This document shows positions 10,501-22,900 of a stretch of DNA of 64,000 bases, one piece after another. The notes beneath the pieces were generated by a model. The model was not told where the DNA came from. It saw nothing but the letters and a program-made list of their open reading frames with translations, and did no database searches. The translations under genes and the position numbers were made by a program. Numbering within the stretch: the first letter of the stretch is position 1; every line of letters begins with the position of its first letter. The stretch is from Rhodamnia argentea (Eukaryota > Streptophyta > Magnoliopsida > Myrtales > Myrtaceae), in assembly GCF_020921035.1 (NCBI RefSeq), contig NC_063156.1, forward strand, positions 620,001 through 684,000, read 5' to 3'.

Positions 10501-13500
10501 CAGGTAGCTAGCAAACTATCTTTACTCGAGTTTTGCCACTCATAATCAAAGTTTGGAGATTCCTTCAGTTGCTGCTTTTTATAGAAAGCAAAATGTAATA
10601 ACATCTGTTACCAACAAAACAGCAACAGACTTGCTTATAAAATAGAGAACTTGTTGCTGCTAAAGATTTTTAGGAGCAAGTTTGGAGTGGCTGCTAGCTT
10701 GTCACTGCTAATGATATTTAGCAACAAAAAATGGCTTTTGTACAGGAAGGTTGTTAATTTACTTAACGGAGAAAGTGATCCATTGTGAGTCGTCCATGGT
10801 TATCCATATATGAGATTTGATTGGAGCACAAAAGCCATCTCCAAGTTGAAGTCGTGGCATTGGAGTAGGGACCATTTGAGAAAAGGATGATTGTGGAGAG
10901 AGAGATATTTTAGGAGAAGGACAGAGTCAGGAGTTTGACAAAGCAGAATGGGAAATTTGTGGGAAGGATGTTTATCGTTCAACTTTCAAACAGGCTACTA
11001 TTATCTCTTTTGGGTAACAAAAAGTTTCTAAAAGATAATGCTGCATAGAAAAGGGAACAAAAACTAAGGGATGATAAAAAAAAAAGCACAAGGACAATCA
11101 TCACTTGAAATAAACAAATACTCTAGAGAGGAAAATTTCGTCTTCATATTGAGTTACTAAATTTATAACTCTATAATTATATCAAGGACGGTTATAGTTT
11201 TCTTTTGTTTGATTCATTCAAGCTTTGATTTTGTCAAACATAAAAAGAGCCATGTCAAGCTAGGGATTTTCTTTTTCAATAAGTAGTTTTGCTTTTTCTT
11301 TTTTTCTTGTGTGGATCATAATAGTTCATCATTTAGATTAATTTTCGGGTGATAGAATCTTATTAGAAGTATACGGTTTTGTCGGACTATGCATTCAATG
11401 TCTATCATGGTTTATTTGTTAGTTATATATTTATATCATCTCGATAAGAAAATCGAAGTACTTTTTAGTTTTGACATACATCCAGTAATTATTAGGAAAA
11501 CCAGATAATGAATTAATTGTAAAGATCTAATATGTGGTTTATGCAAAAATCCACGCTTACTTACAAGGAACGCTATTTATGAAAATACAATTGTTCGGGT
11601 AATTTTCAATTCATATAAAGTAATATACGTTTTTTCATAATTTGATAACCCAATTTTTATTTTTATTTTCGTGGAAATTAAAAGAACAAACAATTTTTGC
11701 TTTATAATACGTTAAACTAAAGACATTTAATTAAGGGTTAATATCATAAAAAACCCCAAACTGGTACACCTATGACAAATTTACCCCAAATTATTTTTTT
11801 GACCACGAAAAACCCTAAGTTGGTATATTTGTGACATATTTAGCCTAAATTAATTTTTTTAACCACGAAAAACCCTAAATTGGTACACTTGTGACGAATT
11901 TATCCCAAACTATTTTTTTGACCATCAAAAACCTTAAATTGGTATATTTGTGACTAATTTAGCCTAAATTAAATTTTTTAACCACGAAAAACTCCAAATT
12001 GGTACGCCTATGACAAATTTATCATCCGTAAAATTGGGTTAATACCACGAAAAATCCTAAATTGATACACATGTGACAAACAGAGGGTAAAAACCCTAAA
12101 CTGGTATTCCTATCGGCTACCACGTGTTATCCAACTCAGTAATTGGACGATTAGATTTAACTAAAATTAACGGAGGGTAAATTTGTCATAGGTGTATTGG
12201 TTTGGGGTAAATTGTCACAAGTGTACCAGTTTGGAGTTTTTTATGGTAAAAAAAATAGTTTGAGGTAAATTTGTCACAAGTGTACTAGTTTAGGGTTTTT
12301 CGTGGTATTAATCCTTTAATTAAATCATGAGAAACTTAAGACTAAATTAGGTAATGGATAGTTGCTACTAGAATGTTTAAGACTCGAGTGTGCCCACCCA
12401 CATTAATGTTATCTTAACGTATAATTCTATTTACAAGAACAGTGGAGAAACGACGTGTAGAATTGTTTGCAGCCAACTTATGTTTGCTACTAATACAGAA
12501 ATTGGCAGCGAGTTTTAGTGGCAGATATTTTGTATTGCTGCAAATGTTGGTTTGTTAGCAGCAAACATTTGTAATTGCCACTAATGTCCACTGCCCAATT
12601 GTCTAAAAGAGCAACTTGAGTATTTTATGCTAAAGGTGTGATCTTTGGCGGAAACTTACAAAAGTTGCTGCAAGATCTCGCTTCTAATTTTCCCACTCTA
12701 AACTGTTTCTCTTTCAGTACACTGTTGTTGGTGACCAAGGACCTGCGATACTTTTGGTGCATGGTTTTGGTGCCTTAATGGAGCACTTCCGCGACAACTT
12801 AGGTGGTATATCTGATGGCGGCAACCGTGTATGGGCCATCACTCTCTTGGGATTTGGTAGATCAGAAAAGCCTAATATTGTTTATACAGAACTAATGTGG
12901 GCTGAATTGCTGAGAGATTTTGTCATTGAAGTTGTTGGTGAACCAACGCATCTGGTGGGAAACTCAATTGGCGGTACGTCTCTCATCCCATTTACTCCTC
13001 CCAGCATTTTAAACTGTTTCTGATGCTTGCCTTTTTAATTAAATTGATGTCTCTACTAAACTCAAGCTACTTTCTCCTTTTGGCTGTTATCTTCTGGTTT
13101 CTCTTACCCCATTCATGCTTTCTAGGCTATGTTGCTGCAATATTTGCCAGCCTATGGCCTACTTTAGTGAAGTCTGTGGTTCTCATGAACAGTGCAGGCG
13201 ATGTAGTTCCAGGATATTCTTCTATTCCATTGCCTAAAGTAAGATCATCTTGTGCCTGTTAAATGCATTCTACGCTGGATTGTGTTGAATTCATAGACTG
13301 TATTATTGTTAAATCTATCATTGGACAATCTGTTGCTACGAGGACTGCACTGACGCCTTACATTATCGAAATTATTTAGGAAAGACAGACTTCAGGAGCT
13401 ACATGGTTGGGTGCTCGTCTCCTTTTGTTTTACCTGAGATCAAGTATAGGACAGATTGTGAGGAATTGCTACCCCGTGGTAATGTTCACAATACTTTTAC

Positions 13501-14446
13501 TTTTAGAAGTCAATGGGTTGCTCTCTCTTTCCTTTTTTCTTTCACAAAGGGAAAATAATTAGAATCATTCCCAACTCCATCTTATCCCCACTTTGCATCC
13601 ACTTCTTTTCGAAGAAATGTATAATTTACACCCTGGGGTTGAAATATGGAGATAGAGGGTGCAAATTTGTGTTCTTTCAAAACTCCAGATGCAGAGTCTG
13701 AGGGAAAAGTTGATGATAGGTTTTTTCATTCGTAGAAAATCTGTAGTGCTTAATATTACTGAATGTGCTGCAGAAAACAGAGCGGGCTGACGATTGGCTT
13801 ATCGATGAGATGCTTAGATCAGTATCCTTTTGTGCATGTTTTATCATGCTTGCAGTAGTATTTTATTTTTGTAACCAACATGTAAATGTCAGCAATTCAG
13901 TGGATTACCTTGACGCATCAAGTCGTATGATCCTGGGGTGCTAGTTGTGCTGGAAAGCATCTTCAGTTTTAACCTTTCCATTCCTCTAAACTTTCTCTTG
14001 AAAGGATTTAATGGAAAGGTTTTAGTTGTCCAGGTACGTACTCCTTTTTGAAGGAGAATGCCCTATGTTCCTCTTATGCTTGAATTATCGATTGATATTG
14101 CTATCTTCTTGAGCAAAAATAAGACTCGTATTGCTGTCTTATGCTAAAGGGGATGAAAGATCCGATCTCCAACTCCAAGTCTAAGCTGGCTATGCTTAAC
14201 AAACATTGCGCGGGAATCTCGACCAGGGAAATCGATGCTGGTGATGAGAATTCTTTGCTCATTCAACTTAATTTTAGAACTTCCATCTATCCAGTCTCTG
14301 ATGTGCCTCTTTTTGCTTCTTATTTTGTTGATGAGTCAGGTCATTGTCCCCATGATGAGGTTCCAGAACTAGTGAATTCCATTCTTTGTGAATGGATAGT
14401 ACAGGTTGAAGATAAACTCCATCACATCGAAAGATGTCGGGAGTGA
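7544..14446 (+). CDS. Photolyase-like/alpha-beta hydrolase fusion protein, plastid type
   Basis: I rebuilt 14 exons: 7544-7814, 8831-8964, 9071-9223, 9304-9415, 9545-9848, 10069-10282, 10414-10503, 12718-12973, 13126-13238, 13380-13478, 13774-13821, 13923-14033, 14150-14240, 14340-14446. All junctions are GT-AG and in phase, giving 2103 nt and 700 aa. Residues 1-45 are Ser/Arg-rich and suit a chloroplast transit peptide. Residues 50-420 are photolyase-like (VAILWYKHDLRVDDHPGI, then a reduced FAD-domain half with GGGTLAVLNAL and LFGPALILGILSRRRVYYEA). Residues 427-700 are an alpha/beta hydrolase: HGFG at 441-444, nucleophile Ser509 in GNSIGG, Asp639 in GMKD, His667 in GHCPHDE, so the triad is complete. 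The domain order and length match Arabidopsis At4g25290, from memory. The last third of a true photolyase flavin domain is missing, so DNA repair activity is doubtful and the substrate is unknown. The exon 3 donor (GAG|GTTGTT) is weak. Confidence 0.93.
7972..8127 (+). repeat. 79-bp tandem duplication in intron 1 of the fusion gene
   Basis: Two adjacent copies begin at 7972 and 8051, both opening GAGTCCTGG and continuing GTAGGCTTGCTGCTTCC. They differ by a few substitutions. They lie wholly within the first intron. Confidence 0.8.
8455..8765 (+). pseudogene. Degenerate copies of the end of exon 1 inside intron 1
   Basis: The end of exon 1 (GTTGTTCCTCTCTACGTCTT at 7774, encoding VVPLYVFDHRLLS) reappears imperfectly at 8458-8500 (a frame reading VVPLYGFKHCLLSS) and more decayed at 8730-8760. 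Each copy is preceded by shared intron text around AGAGTGCCTCGCCTGTA (8400, 8658; weaker at 7890 and 8175). The pattern suits repeated local duplication of exon-1 end plus intron, followed by decay. Neither copy keeps a clean donor at the right place. Confidence 0.6.
10560..12610. mobile_element. Possible CACTA-type remnant in intron 7
   Basis: Both ends of the long intron carry clusters of related short words: TTGCTGCTAA, GCTGCTAGC and CACTGCTAATG at about 10635-10730, then TGTTTGCTACTAA, GTGGCAGATATT and TTAGCAGCAAAC at about 12475-12590. Short subterminal repeats in opposite orientation are typical of CACTA elements. I cannot find intact CACTA...TAGTG termini or a transposase, so this is tentative. 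Confidence 0.3.
11735..12314. mobile_element. Mutator-like MITE with internal minisatellite
   Basis: A 580-bp element with terminal inverted repeats of about 50 bases (left GGGTTAATATCATAAAAAAC; right end reversed reads GGATTAATACCACGAAAAAC). It is flanked by a 9-bp duplication TTTAATTAA at 11726-11734 and 12315-12323. Nine bases is the usual Mutator-like length, although this AT-rich palindromic duplication is weaker evidence than most. Inside, a unit of about 60 bases combining 'acgaaaaaccctaaattggt' and 'gtgacaaatttacc' is repeated about five times. It sits in intron 7 of the fusion gene and has no coding capacity. Confidence 0.75.
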
Positions 14447-15330
14447 GTTATCTTGCATATGAATATTAATATGTCTACAAGTCAATTATTCCTGGTAATT
14501 GTTAAATGGGGTATGTTAGGTCCGTCCTTTGGTGGGGGTACCCCAAACTTGTAAGCTTGGTGTTAGATAAGACCTGACGTTGGGCATTAGAATGGCTCGA
14601 GCCCATTTGCAAAAGGTGTAGAATTCAGTATGAAGTGTAACAGGGTTTAGGCGTGAACTGATCGGCATGGCTCAGGCTTGCACAAGACGATCATCGGTTT
14701 ATTATCAATAGGAGAAGAGTCGTGCAGGGCCCGGGAGAATTGATGGTGCCATCCATCAATGACAAACGTTAGATGTGGAATTTGCTATCTGTTCAGAGGG
14801 ATCATATCCAGGAATACGCTGAGAAGCATGGTTTGGCTCTCTCAGCGTCCTGAAGTCGTGTTCAGATGATGACTTCGTTAATCTACTGTGTGGTAGCGGT
14901 AAGCAATTCTTTCCTGATGAGGCCCGTCAAAATTGACCGATGGGCAGATTGTTTCCAAGAGTTTCTCCATCAACCAACCATTTATTGGGTCACTCTTGTC
15001 TTGAAGATCACGGTAAGTGAGCAGATTACTTATTTAGTCTATGAAAACGATGGTCTTGTACCCCTCTCTCTCTACAGCTACTCCAGGGAAAAGAAATTTA
15101 GTGGGTGAAAAACGATGGTTCTGGAACTCTATCTTTCCTTCTGGTTTCGTGATGAAGTCTCGGAGTGTGCCTAGACGTCTTTTAGACTTGATCGTTAAAC
15201 TTATTAAATGATTGACCAAATCCTAGGCAAAATATGCGACCGAGCAAGGAGTCTTGAGTTCTGTTTGGATTCGGTGAGTGAGAATCGAACTGAAAATCAA
15301 ACTCGAAAGAAACTAACCGAACCATAACCC
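14447..15330. other. Intergenic, 3' side of the fusion gene
   Basis: The 3' UTR presumably lies at its start. A 80-codon frame at 14866-15108 and an antisense frame overlapping it show no family resemblance. I see no repeat structure before the GGCCCA-rich block. Confidence 0.4.
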
Positions 15331-16640
15331 CGGCACGGATATGGGCTGGCCGTCAAAACCTTTAATGGGCCTTGCTAAGCCAACTGTGAGGCCTGAATGT
15401 AGACCTTGAATGGACCTTCGCGTGAAATTGTCGGGCCCTCATTTACAGAAGTCCCAGCCCATTATTGGGTATTGAGTTGGGCCTAGGCCCATTTTAGAAA
15501 ATGGACTCGGGCCTCTCATTGATCTCAATGGCCCACGACGTCGCACATTTTAGACCTCGATGGGCCCACTGCGACACACATTTTTGGGCCTAGCCCAGAT
15601 CATTATTGGGCCTCTGGGAAAGGACCAGCACATTTTCGGCCTATTGGTTGGTCCTCGACTGGCCCCCTACGGGGATTTGATTGGGCATTGACGGGCCCAC
15701 AACAGGGCCACGATTTGGGCTGCGCGAGACAAGGTCCATTTTGGAATTTGGTCCTCGATGGACCCACTACACGACACAAATAGGGCCTTGCCAGCTCATT
15801 ATTGGGCCTTTGGGCAAGGCCCACTACGTCACACATTTTGGGCCTCGATGGGCCTACCGCGTCACACATTTTGGGCCTAGCCCAGATCATTATTGGGCCT
15901 CTGGGAAAGGACCGGCACATTTCGGCCTATCGGTTGGTCCTCGACGGGCCCCCTACGGGCTTTGATTGGGCATTGATGGGCCCACAACAGGCCACGATTT
16001 GGGCTGCGCTAGGCACGGCCCATTTTGGGATTTGATCCTCGATGGACCCACTACGAGACACAAATAGGGCCTTGCCAGCTCATTATTGGGCCTTTGGGCA
16101 AGGCCCACCACATTGGTGGGGCATTCAACGGGCCCCCTGATGGGCTTTGATTGGGCCTTGATGAGCCCACCACAAGGCCATAAATTGGGAAGTTATATGT
16201 AAGGCCCATTTTGGGATCTTCCTCGCTTTCCCCTCCTAGGGACCATTTATCTAGATATCGGGCAGTGTTTTAGGTATGTAGGCCCGTTAATTTTCATCCA
16301 GTTGGGCCATGACAGAACATAACTCAGTTTAGGGATGCCTGGCCCATATCTGAAACAATGCTGGGCTTAGCCCATTAGTACTCCCTGCATGGGCTTCCCC
16401 CGGCCCATAAATTGGCCGAAAGTAAACCCAATCCGACCGTTCTGAAACTGAAATTTGGCATACATTTCGGTTTTAACTTATTTATGCTTTGTAAATGGCC
16501 CGGGCAGCACGTCTTTGAACCCCAAGTTAGGCCTTTTAGGTACCGTACTCTTTAGTATAGAATTGACCTACAACCAGCCCTATTTTGGGCTTAAGCGTTA
16601 GTCTGGCAGCGGTCCAATGACGGGCCTTAACTTATGCATG
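15330..16640. repeat. GGCCCA/TGGGCC-rich block with 285-bp tandem duplication
   Basis: About 1.3 kb very dense in GGCCCA/TGGGCC words. Within it a unit of about 285 bp is duplicated in tandem: 'tagcccagatcattattggg' occurs at 15591 and 15878, 'tcctcgatggacccacta' at 15752 and 16036, and 'attgggcctt' after 'gccagctcatt' at 15801 and 16085. A partial third repeat follows to about 16190. Frames open across the repeat on both strands follow from its lack of stop codons; they are not genes. Confidence 0.85.
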
Positions 16641-16929
16641 ACTCAGACCAACGCTCTAATGTCAATTAGAATTAAAGGACCAAACTTACTTTGCCTAAAG
16701 TTTCATATGCCCCACCGTGGCATAAAAAAATGCCTATAAGTTAGGCCCAAATCGCGAAAGCTTTCTACTGCTCAACCGCCAATCTAGTCTGAGATTGACC
16801 TACCTATGACACAGCGTAAAAGCACCAACAACACAAACAATGAAATACAACCAAAAAGGAAACCTCCCCCCCAACTATAACACAAACCCAACCAAAAAAA
16901 AAAAAGAAGAGAAATAGAATTCTGGAAGT

Positions 16930-19900
16930 TTAGACATGCTTCTCCCTCTTTCCTTCCATCAACTTCATGTTATAGTCTACCAAGCCCATCTCATCAGCAA
17001 GGCTTGCAGTGTCCGGAACAATTCCCCCATTGTAGTTCCTCACAATTCCACCACCCCCTACTAGATCGTTCAGCATTTCAGATGGGTCTTTGGCTCCCCC
17101 ATGCTGCAGAAACTTCTTTCGCAAAGCAGTTCCCGTAGTTAATGACAGCGGATCATCCTGACACAGCTTTTGCCATATGGTTGCCGCAAAACATTTCGCA
17201 TACAAGTAGCTATAATAACCTGCGAAAGTCATCTTTCATTTTAAGAACCAGATTTCCCTGAGTTACGAAATCATGGACTAGCAAAAACTGATTGCCCCAA
17301 CAGCAACCAAAAGAAGCAACTATTCTAGAGCTAATTATCTTTGTCAACATGCTGTATCTATCAAGCGTTAAATTATTCCATGAGTATCTCCTTCCCATTA
17401 GCCCTTCACTAGTATCTCCCAAAATGCAGGAAAAATTCCAGAAATCCAGATTCTGTATTTGAGCATCTTAGAGATTTTTATTGGCATGCACAAAAATCTC
17501 ATTCTCATACTTCATCTACGTCTATGACTAAATCAAGATGCTGATGCTAAACTGCGTGAACAAAAGAAAGCCATCTTTACCCCAGCACAAATAACAAAAC
17601 TCAAAAATAGGAAGTTCATACCTGCACCATAATTTAGAAGGTGACTAAACCGAGTCTGCCAATGGGTACCTTCAACATGCCTCCAACTAGTATATTGACT
17701 TTTCAAATCAGTAACAACTGAGCTCGTATCTCTTTGTCCAGCTGGTCGATCCCCAAAAAGTGTTTGATCAATCAAAGCATAAAAGATCTGTTAATAGGAA
17801 AAGACATGACGGTGAGAATCTTTTCTAACATAATTTCTTGTGTTGTCATCTTTTAATGCACTTGAAGACCTGGCGCTGCAACTCGGTTGCTGCAAACATC
17901 TTTTTGGCACCTTGCATTGACTCAACCAACTTTTCTGGTATTGTTTCACCAGTGGAATAGTGCCTAGCAAATGTCTTCAAGACCCGGTAATCACATGCGT
18001 AGTACCTGAGAATATTGCCCAGTAAAGCATGCAAGAGATACATAAGCAGGTAGGGGAAGGAAATATGCAGGGGCTATGTCTTTTACAGGTTTATTACAAT
18101 GCAAGACTCAGTAAAGAATCACTAATGGGAAAATTATTGAGGAAAAAGCTTTTGACTGACCACACAGGGTTCATTTCCAAGTTCTAGAATTGCAAAAGAG
18201 AGATGATGTTGTAAGTGGTGGGCCAAGGCTCAAGAAATAAAAACAAGTCATTCCAATGTTTATAGGAATTTCACGTTTGCGAACTTGGCAAATCTTCCGT
18301 TACAGGGATTTTCTTCTCTCTCTCTTTTTTTTTTTTTTTGTTCCATGATGGAGAAGTTGCAGCTTTCAACTCACTCAAAAAGGTTCGAAGGTGTTTCAGC
18401 CAAGTCAAGAGCCACCCTTGTACCCGAAAAGTGTTGGCACTCCTAAATGAAGAGAGAAAAAAAATTACAAATAAGCTGAGCAACTATCTTTCATCAAAGT
18501 AAATAAAATGTCAAAACAGTACCGTTCTCGACAGCAAAGAATGAAGAGCATGGCCAAATTCATGGAACAGAGTTTCTACTTCAAAATGATTAAGCCTTGC
18601 AAGCGACGAATTATGTGAACCTGAAAAGTTACAAATCAGGGCCACAACCTGCAATGTCACCATTTCATATTTCAACTTCAAATTAACCAAATATGCAAGA
18701 CAATGTATGAATCAATCCAGAAAAGTAATTTCATACACGACACTTCATAGTTGGAAGAACCAAATCTTAGTCATATAACCAAAAGAATCAAATTGGTGGT
18801 GACACATAAAGACTCATCAAGAGTACATGGCCTATGGGGGATTAAGGACCATGAGCACACCAACAAAAGATGCACCAACAGTGACCACCTTGCTAAAATT
18901 AATAACTCTCCCAAATTTCTAAATAACACACGAACTTTTTTGACCCCCCACCCCACCAAAGGAAAAAAAAAAACACAGGAACTTTTAGTCTCTTTTATTA
19001 TTGCCGTCCCTAATGTAGTAATGGAGAGCATCACCCCAACGCCATCAGCACAACGAGAATATACTAGTATTCATATCCTCAACTTCAATCTCACAATAAT
19101 TCAGCTAGCTTTGCAACTATGTTCATGAAGCTGCCTAGGCATTCATATAGTAGCCAACAGTGGCCACTTAGGTTGGCATACTGATGGAGATCCTAATCAA
19201 CCTGATTATCTGAAAAAAAGCTATAGCAGTGACATCTCACCTATACAGCAACCAACTTGGCTTTCCTTATTCTAATTCTACCCACCAAATACGTCTAAAA
19301 TATGATTAAAGCTTCAGATTTAAGTGATTCCTCAACATACATTAAATGAGACTGACAAAGAAAGTAAAAGTCAAGTGCAAAATAGAAAAAATCCTTAAAG
19401 ATATCAACAATTAACCAGACTTAATAAATGTGAGAAAGCTTGGAAATGCATAGAAATATACAGTACAGGAAGTTGGTACTCTGTATTAGAAATCCGACGG
19501 GCCCCTTTTATTGCAAAATGAGCACAGCCTGGATATTTGCCTTCCCTTGCATACAAATCAAGGTACAGATAACCCAAATCCCCCTGAGACAAGGCAAATT
19601 CTTCAATTTGAATAGGAGATTCTGATAGCGTCAGAACAAAGTAAAACAGCAACAAACTTAGTTATCTATACATGAATATACCTCATCAGGGTGATGAAGA
19701 GTCATCTTAAGTATGTCCGAGTGCCAGGATTCACCTGGTGACAGCGGAACACTATGAAATGTAGCACCAAACAGTGACTGCACAAGGATCTTCAAACCCT
19801 CGATACACCTTGGTAGAGGGAAATATGATGCCACAACCTGCTCGACATCGTATAGCATAAGATCCTTCCGATTTACAGAACGATAAATATTATCTCAAAA

Positions 19901-22900
19901 GTTAAAACAAATGTTGATTTACTTAAAAGTGCAGTTGTCACAAGGAGAGACTGATCTGTATATATGCACCAAAAAATGGACAGAACAGTGACTTACTGAA
20001 GAGTCCAGATCATACATCGAGGACTTCATCATAGCTGTATAGTAAGACTCATCCCATGGCTCTAAATCTACACATTGACCGCTTTTCTGCCTTTTAAAAT
20101 TTCTAATTGCATTAAACTCCTGCACTAAGAATAGTTCCATGTGAATTGAGGAAAACGATATCAATCTCGTACAATCTATGGCTATGTTGATTGCACCAAC
20201 ACTACTCATTGCAGAATATTATGAGAGATGAACACCTTATCAGCCTTGTCTCTGACCATCTCACTCATCTCAAGCAAAAAGGACATCACGACAGCAGGTG
20301 AAGAAGCCATGTTTTGCTTTAATGCAAATTCTGCATACGATGCACACCCTATTATCTGCTTTCACCAGCAAGTAGAAAAGAAAAATCACTAAGAGAAGGA
20401 TTAAGATAGGCCTTCAACAGAAAACGGACTACACGAGAGAGAGAGAATTGGAGATGAAGACAACAACAAAAATTAACAGAAAACTCTAGGCCTTGTATTT
20501 CACCATTTCAGAGAGGGGGTAACCTTATATAAAAATAAAATAATAAAAAAGAAACATGCAGGAGTATGGATTTCCTTATAGGTCCCTATTGTTTCTTTAT
20601 TTACATTGTCTTCTCATGTTATTATGTCTTCAAACAAGTTGTCCAGTGATAGACCTTGTGACTCATGAAGTTACAAGGCTGAGATTCAAATTGCTTTATG
20701 TCTATTAAGAGTTGAGATATGACTAAATCTTTAATACTAGTATAGATAGTCTCTAAGACATTTTGTAAAAAGCCATCTTAATTCTTAACATAGGTGTTTG
20801 GTTTCTATAAACCCTAAATTATCAAGCCCCTGTTACAGTATCAATTCTACTCAATTTTACCAATTTTTAGTGCTTTCTTGCTGTTTGTTACATCTCTATG
20901 GTGCCAGAGCGTGCCTTCAAGATAAGAAATCCCTGAATTCTTTCACTGACAATATTAATAAAGGTATCGATCAACCGAACGACATCAAGATATAACAGCT
21001 TACTTCTATTACATATGTTCTTTCTATGAATCATGCAGGTAAGAGAATAACCTAATAACAACCTTGACGAGACGCTTATCTGAAAAACTCTCTGTGCCTC
21101 TTCGTAAGATGCCAAAAATGCATTTATCCTTTGATATATTGGTATTCTATAAAGTATGGTCTCTTTTAATCCCCCATTCCAATGTGTAATTAAAGGACAT
21201 CTTTTCGCATCAGAGCTTGTTCCAGAACATATGAAACTCTCCCTTGGATATGCGTTTGTGTTTTTCCCCTCCACAGAAATTGTGACAGAACAGAATCTAA
21301 GATGCAGATGTAACTTAAGGCTTCATTCATAAGCTTCAACATACGGCAAGAAAACATTAGTTCGAGTAAACAACAAGGAAAGAGTTTCAGAAATTTGAGT
21401 GCATAGCAAAAGCACACGCGTAAATTAAACTGCATTATAAGATGTGTCGCAAATGAAATTAGCCCAACAAGGAAGCACAAGACAAAGTACAAGAAGACAA
21501 TACCTGTGCTAGCTCATGGCGAACAGCTATAAGCTTATCAAGGACTCCCAAGTTTGCATGTGGGACAGAATTCCCTTCAATGTAAGCCATTTTCCTAACC
21601 TGTGAAAGTCAAGAGCCTTCCTAAGCATAGCTAAGGACACTCAAGGATGGCGAAAATGGAGTATTAAATAATTCTCATTGTAAACGCCAATCTTCCGCTC
21701 AAATCGTCTAATATGAAGGTAAACTCAAAGGTATGCTCATATCATTAGTTAAGTGGGAAATAGAAAAGTAATAGGATAAGCAAACCTCTTCATCTGCTGC
21801 ACATTGCAGAACAGAAGAAAGGGTAGCTGGGTCTGTAATTATTTGAAATCCCTTTTCTTTCATGTTGCTCGTTGAATTTGATGATCCCATCGACATTCCC
21901 AATGTAGATCTATATATAGGCTTACAGAGCCTATGCAAATGTTTTGGAATGCGTGTAGCTGGAAATACATCCACAGAACCCATGTCAACTGCCATATTTT
22001 GGCCAAACCTGCAAGAACAAAATAAAGTACAAATCGGAAAATTAAAACCTGGAAACCAATTAACAAGAGATTAATTTTGCCTTCTCTAATGACAACTAGA
22101 AAAATGTTGTGCTGAGAACCACACTTACTCCTGGCACAATTGAGAAATTTCCGTGTTTAGCTCATTGACTTTCTCTAGTTTCTCTGAAATAGAAAATCAC
22201 AAGTCTCACTTTCTGAAGAAAATGATTTACTGTGGTATAGGCTAGAATAGAATGTACCACCGCTAAGATGAATTCCGCCCTTTTCAAAGTCAAAGCGCAA
22301 ATAGCTAGCAGCCCTTTGAGCTTCTTTTGTAAGCAGGTGACCCTCATCTTCAGCTTTTTTCACCGCATCATACAGGCCACAGTTTGTATTAAGATACTAC
22401 ATGGTGGTGAAAACATCATAGAAACAAGAATGACCATTAATAGGCAGTTCTCGGCTTGATAAATTTCAATCAACTGGTCACTGTTGATTATGCTAACTGA
22501 AAGTCAAAAAAATGGTCACCTCACATGTAGATAATCGTTAATTCTCATTGATGCCTTGTTGGCCTCCTCAACAAACTCCCTGATAAGCAGGCCACTCAGA
22601 TCATACATGTGGAATTGAACTCAGATAGATGCAACTAGAGGGCAATGAAAATAATGACGGAGTAGTTATTTTGTCAAGAAAGGTTGAAACAAAGAAAAGA
22701 AGACATCACTTAAATAAGGACCTGTCAGGATGAGTATTCCTACAAAGCTCTGCGGAATCCACAACTGAGCAAACCTAGCACATGAGACAAAGTTGGAACC
22801 ACTAGAACCACTAGAGAAATAATACAACTAAGTCATAAAGAAAAGCAAGACCCCAAACCCTGATCATACGGTACCTTGTCTGAAATCTCATCCATGGCTC

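Noticed and set aside
15603-16035. Open frames on both strands in the GGCCCA block
   Set aside because: Repeats of GPRW/GLAQ-like words arise from the tandem DNA repeat; no start context or homology.
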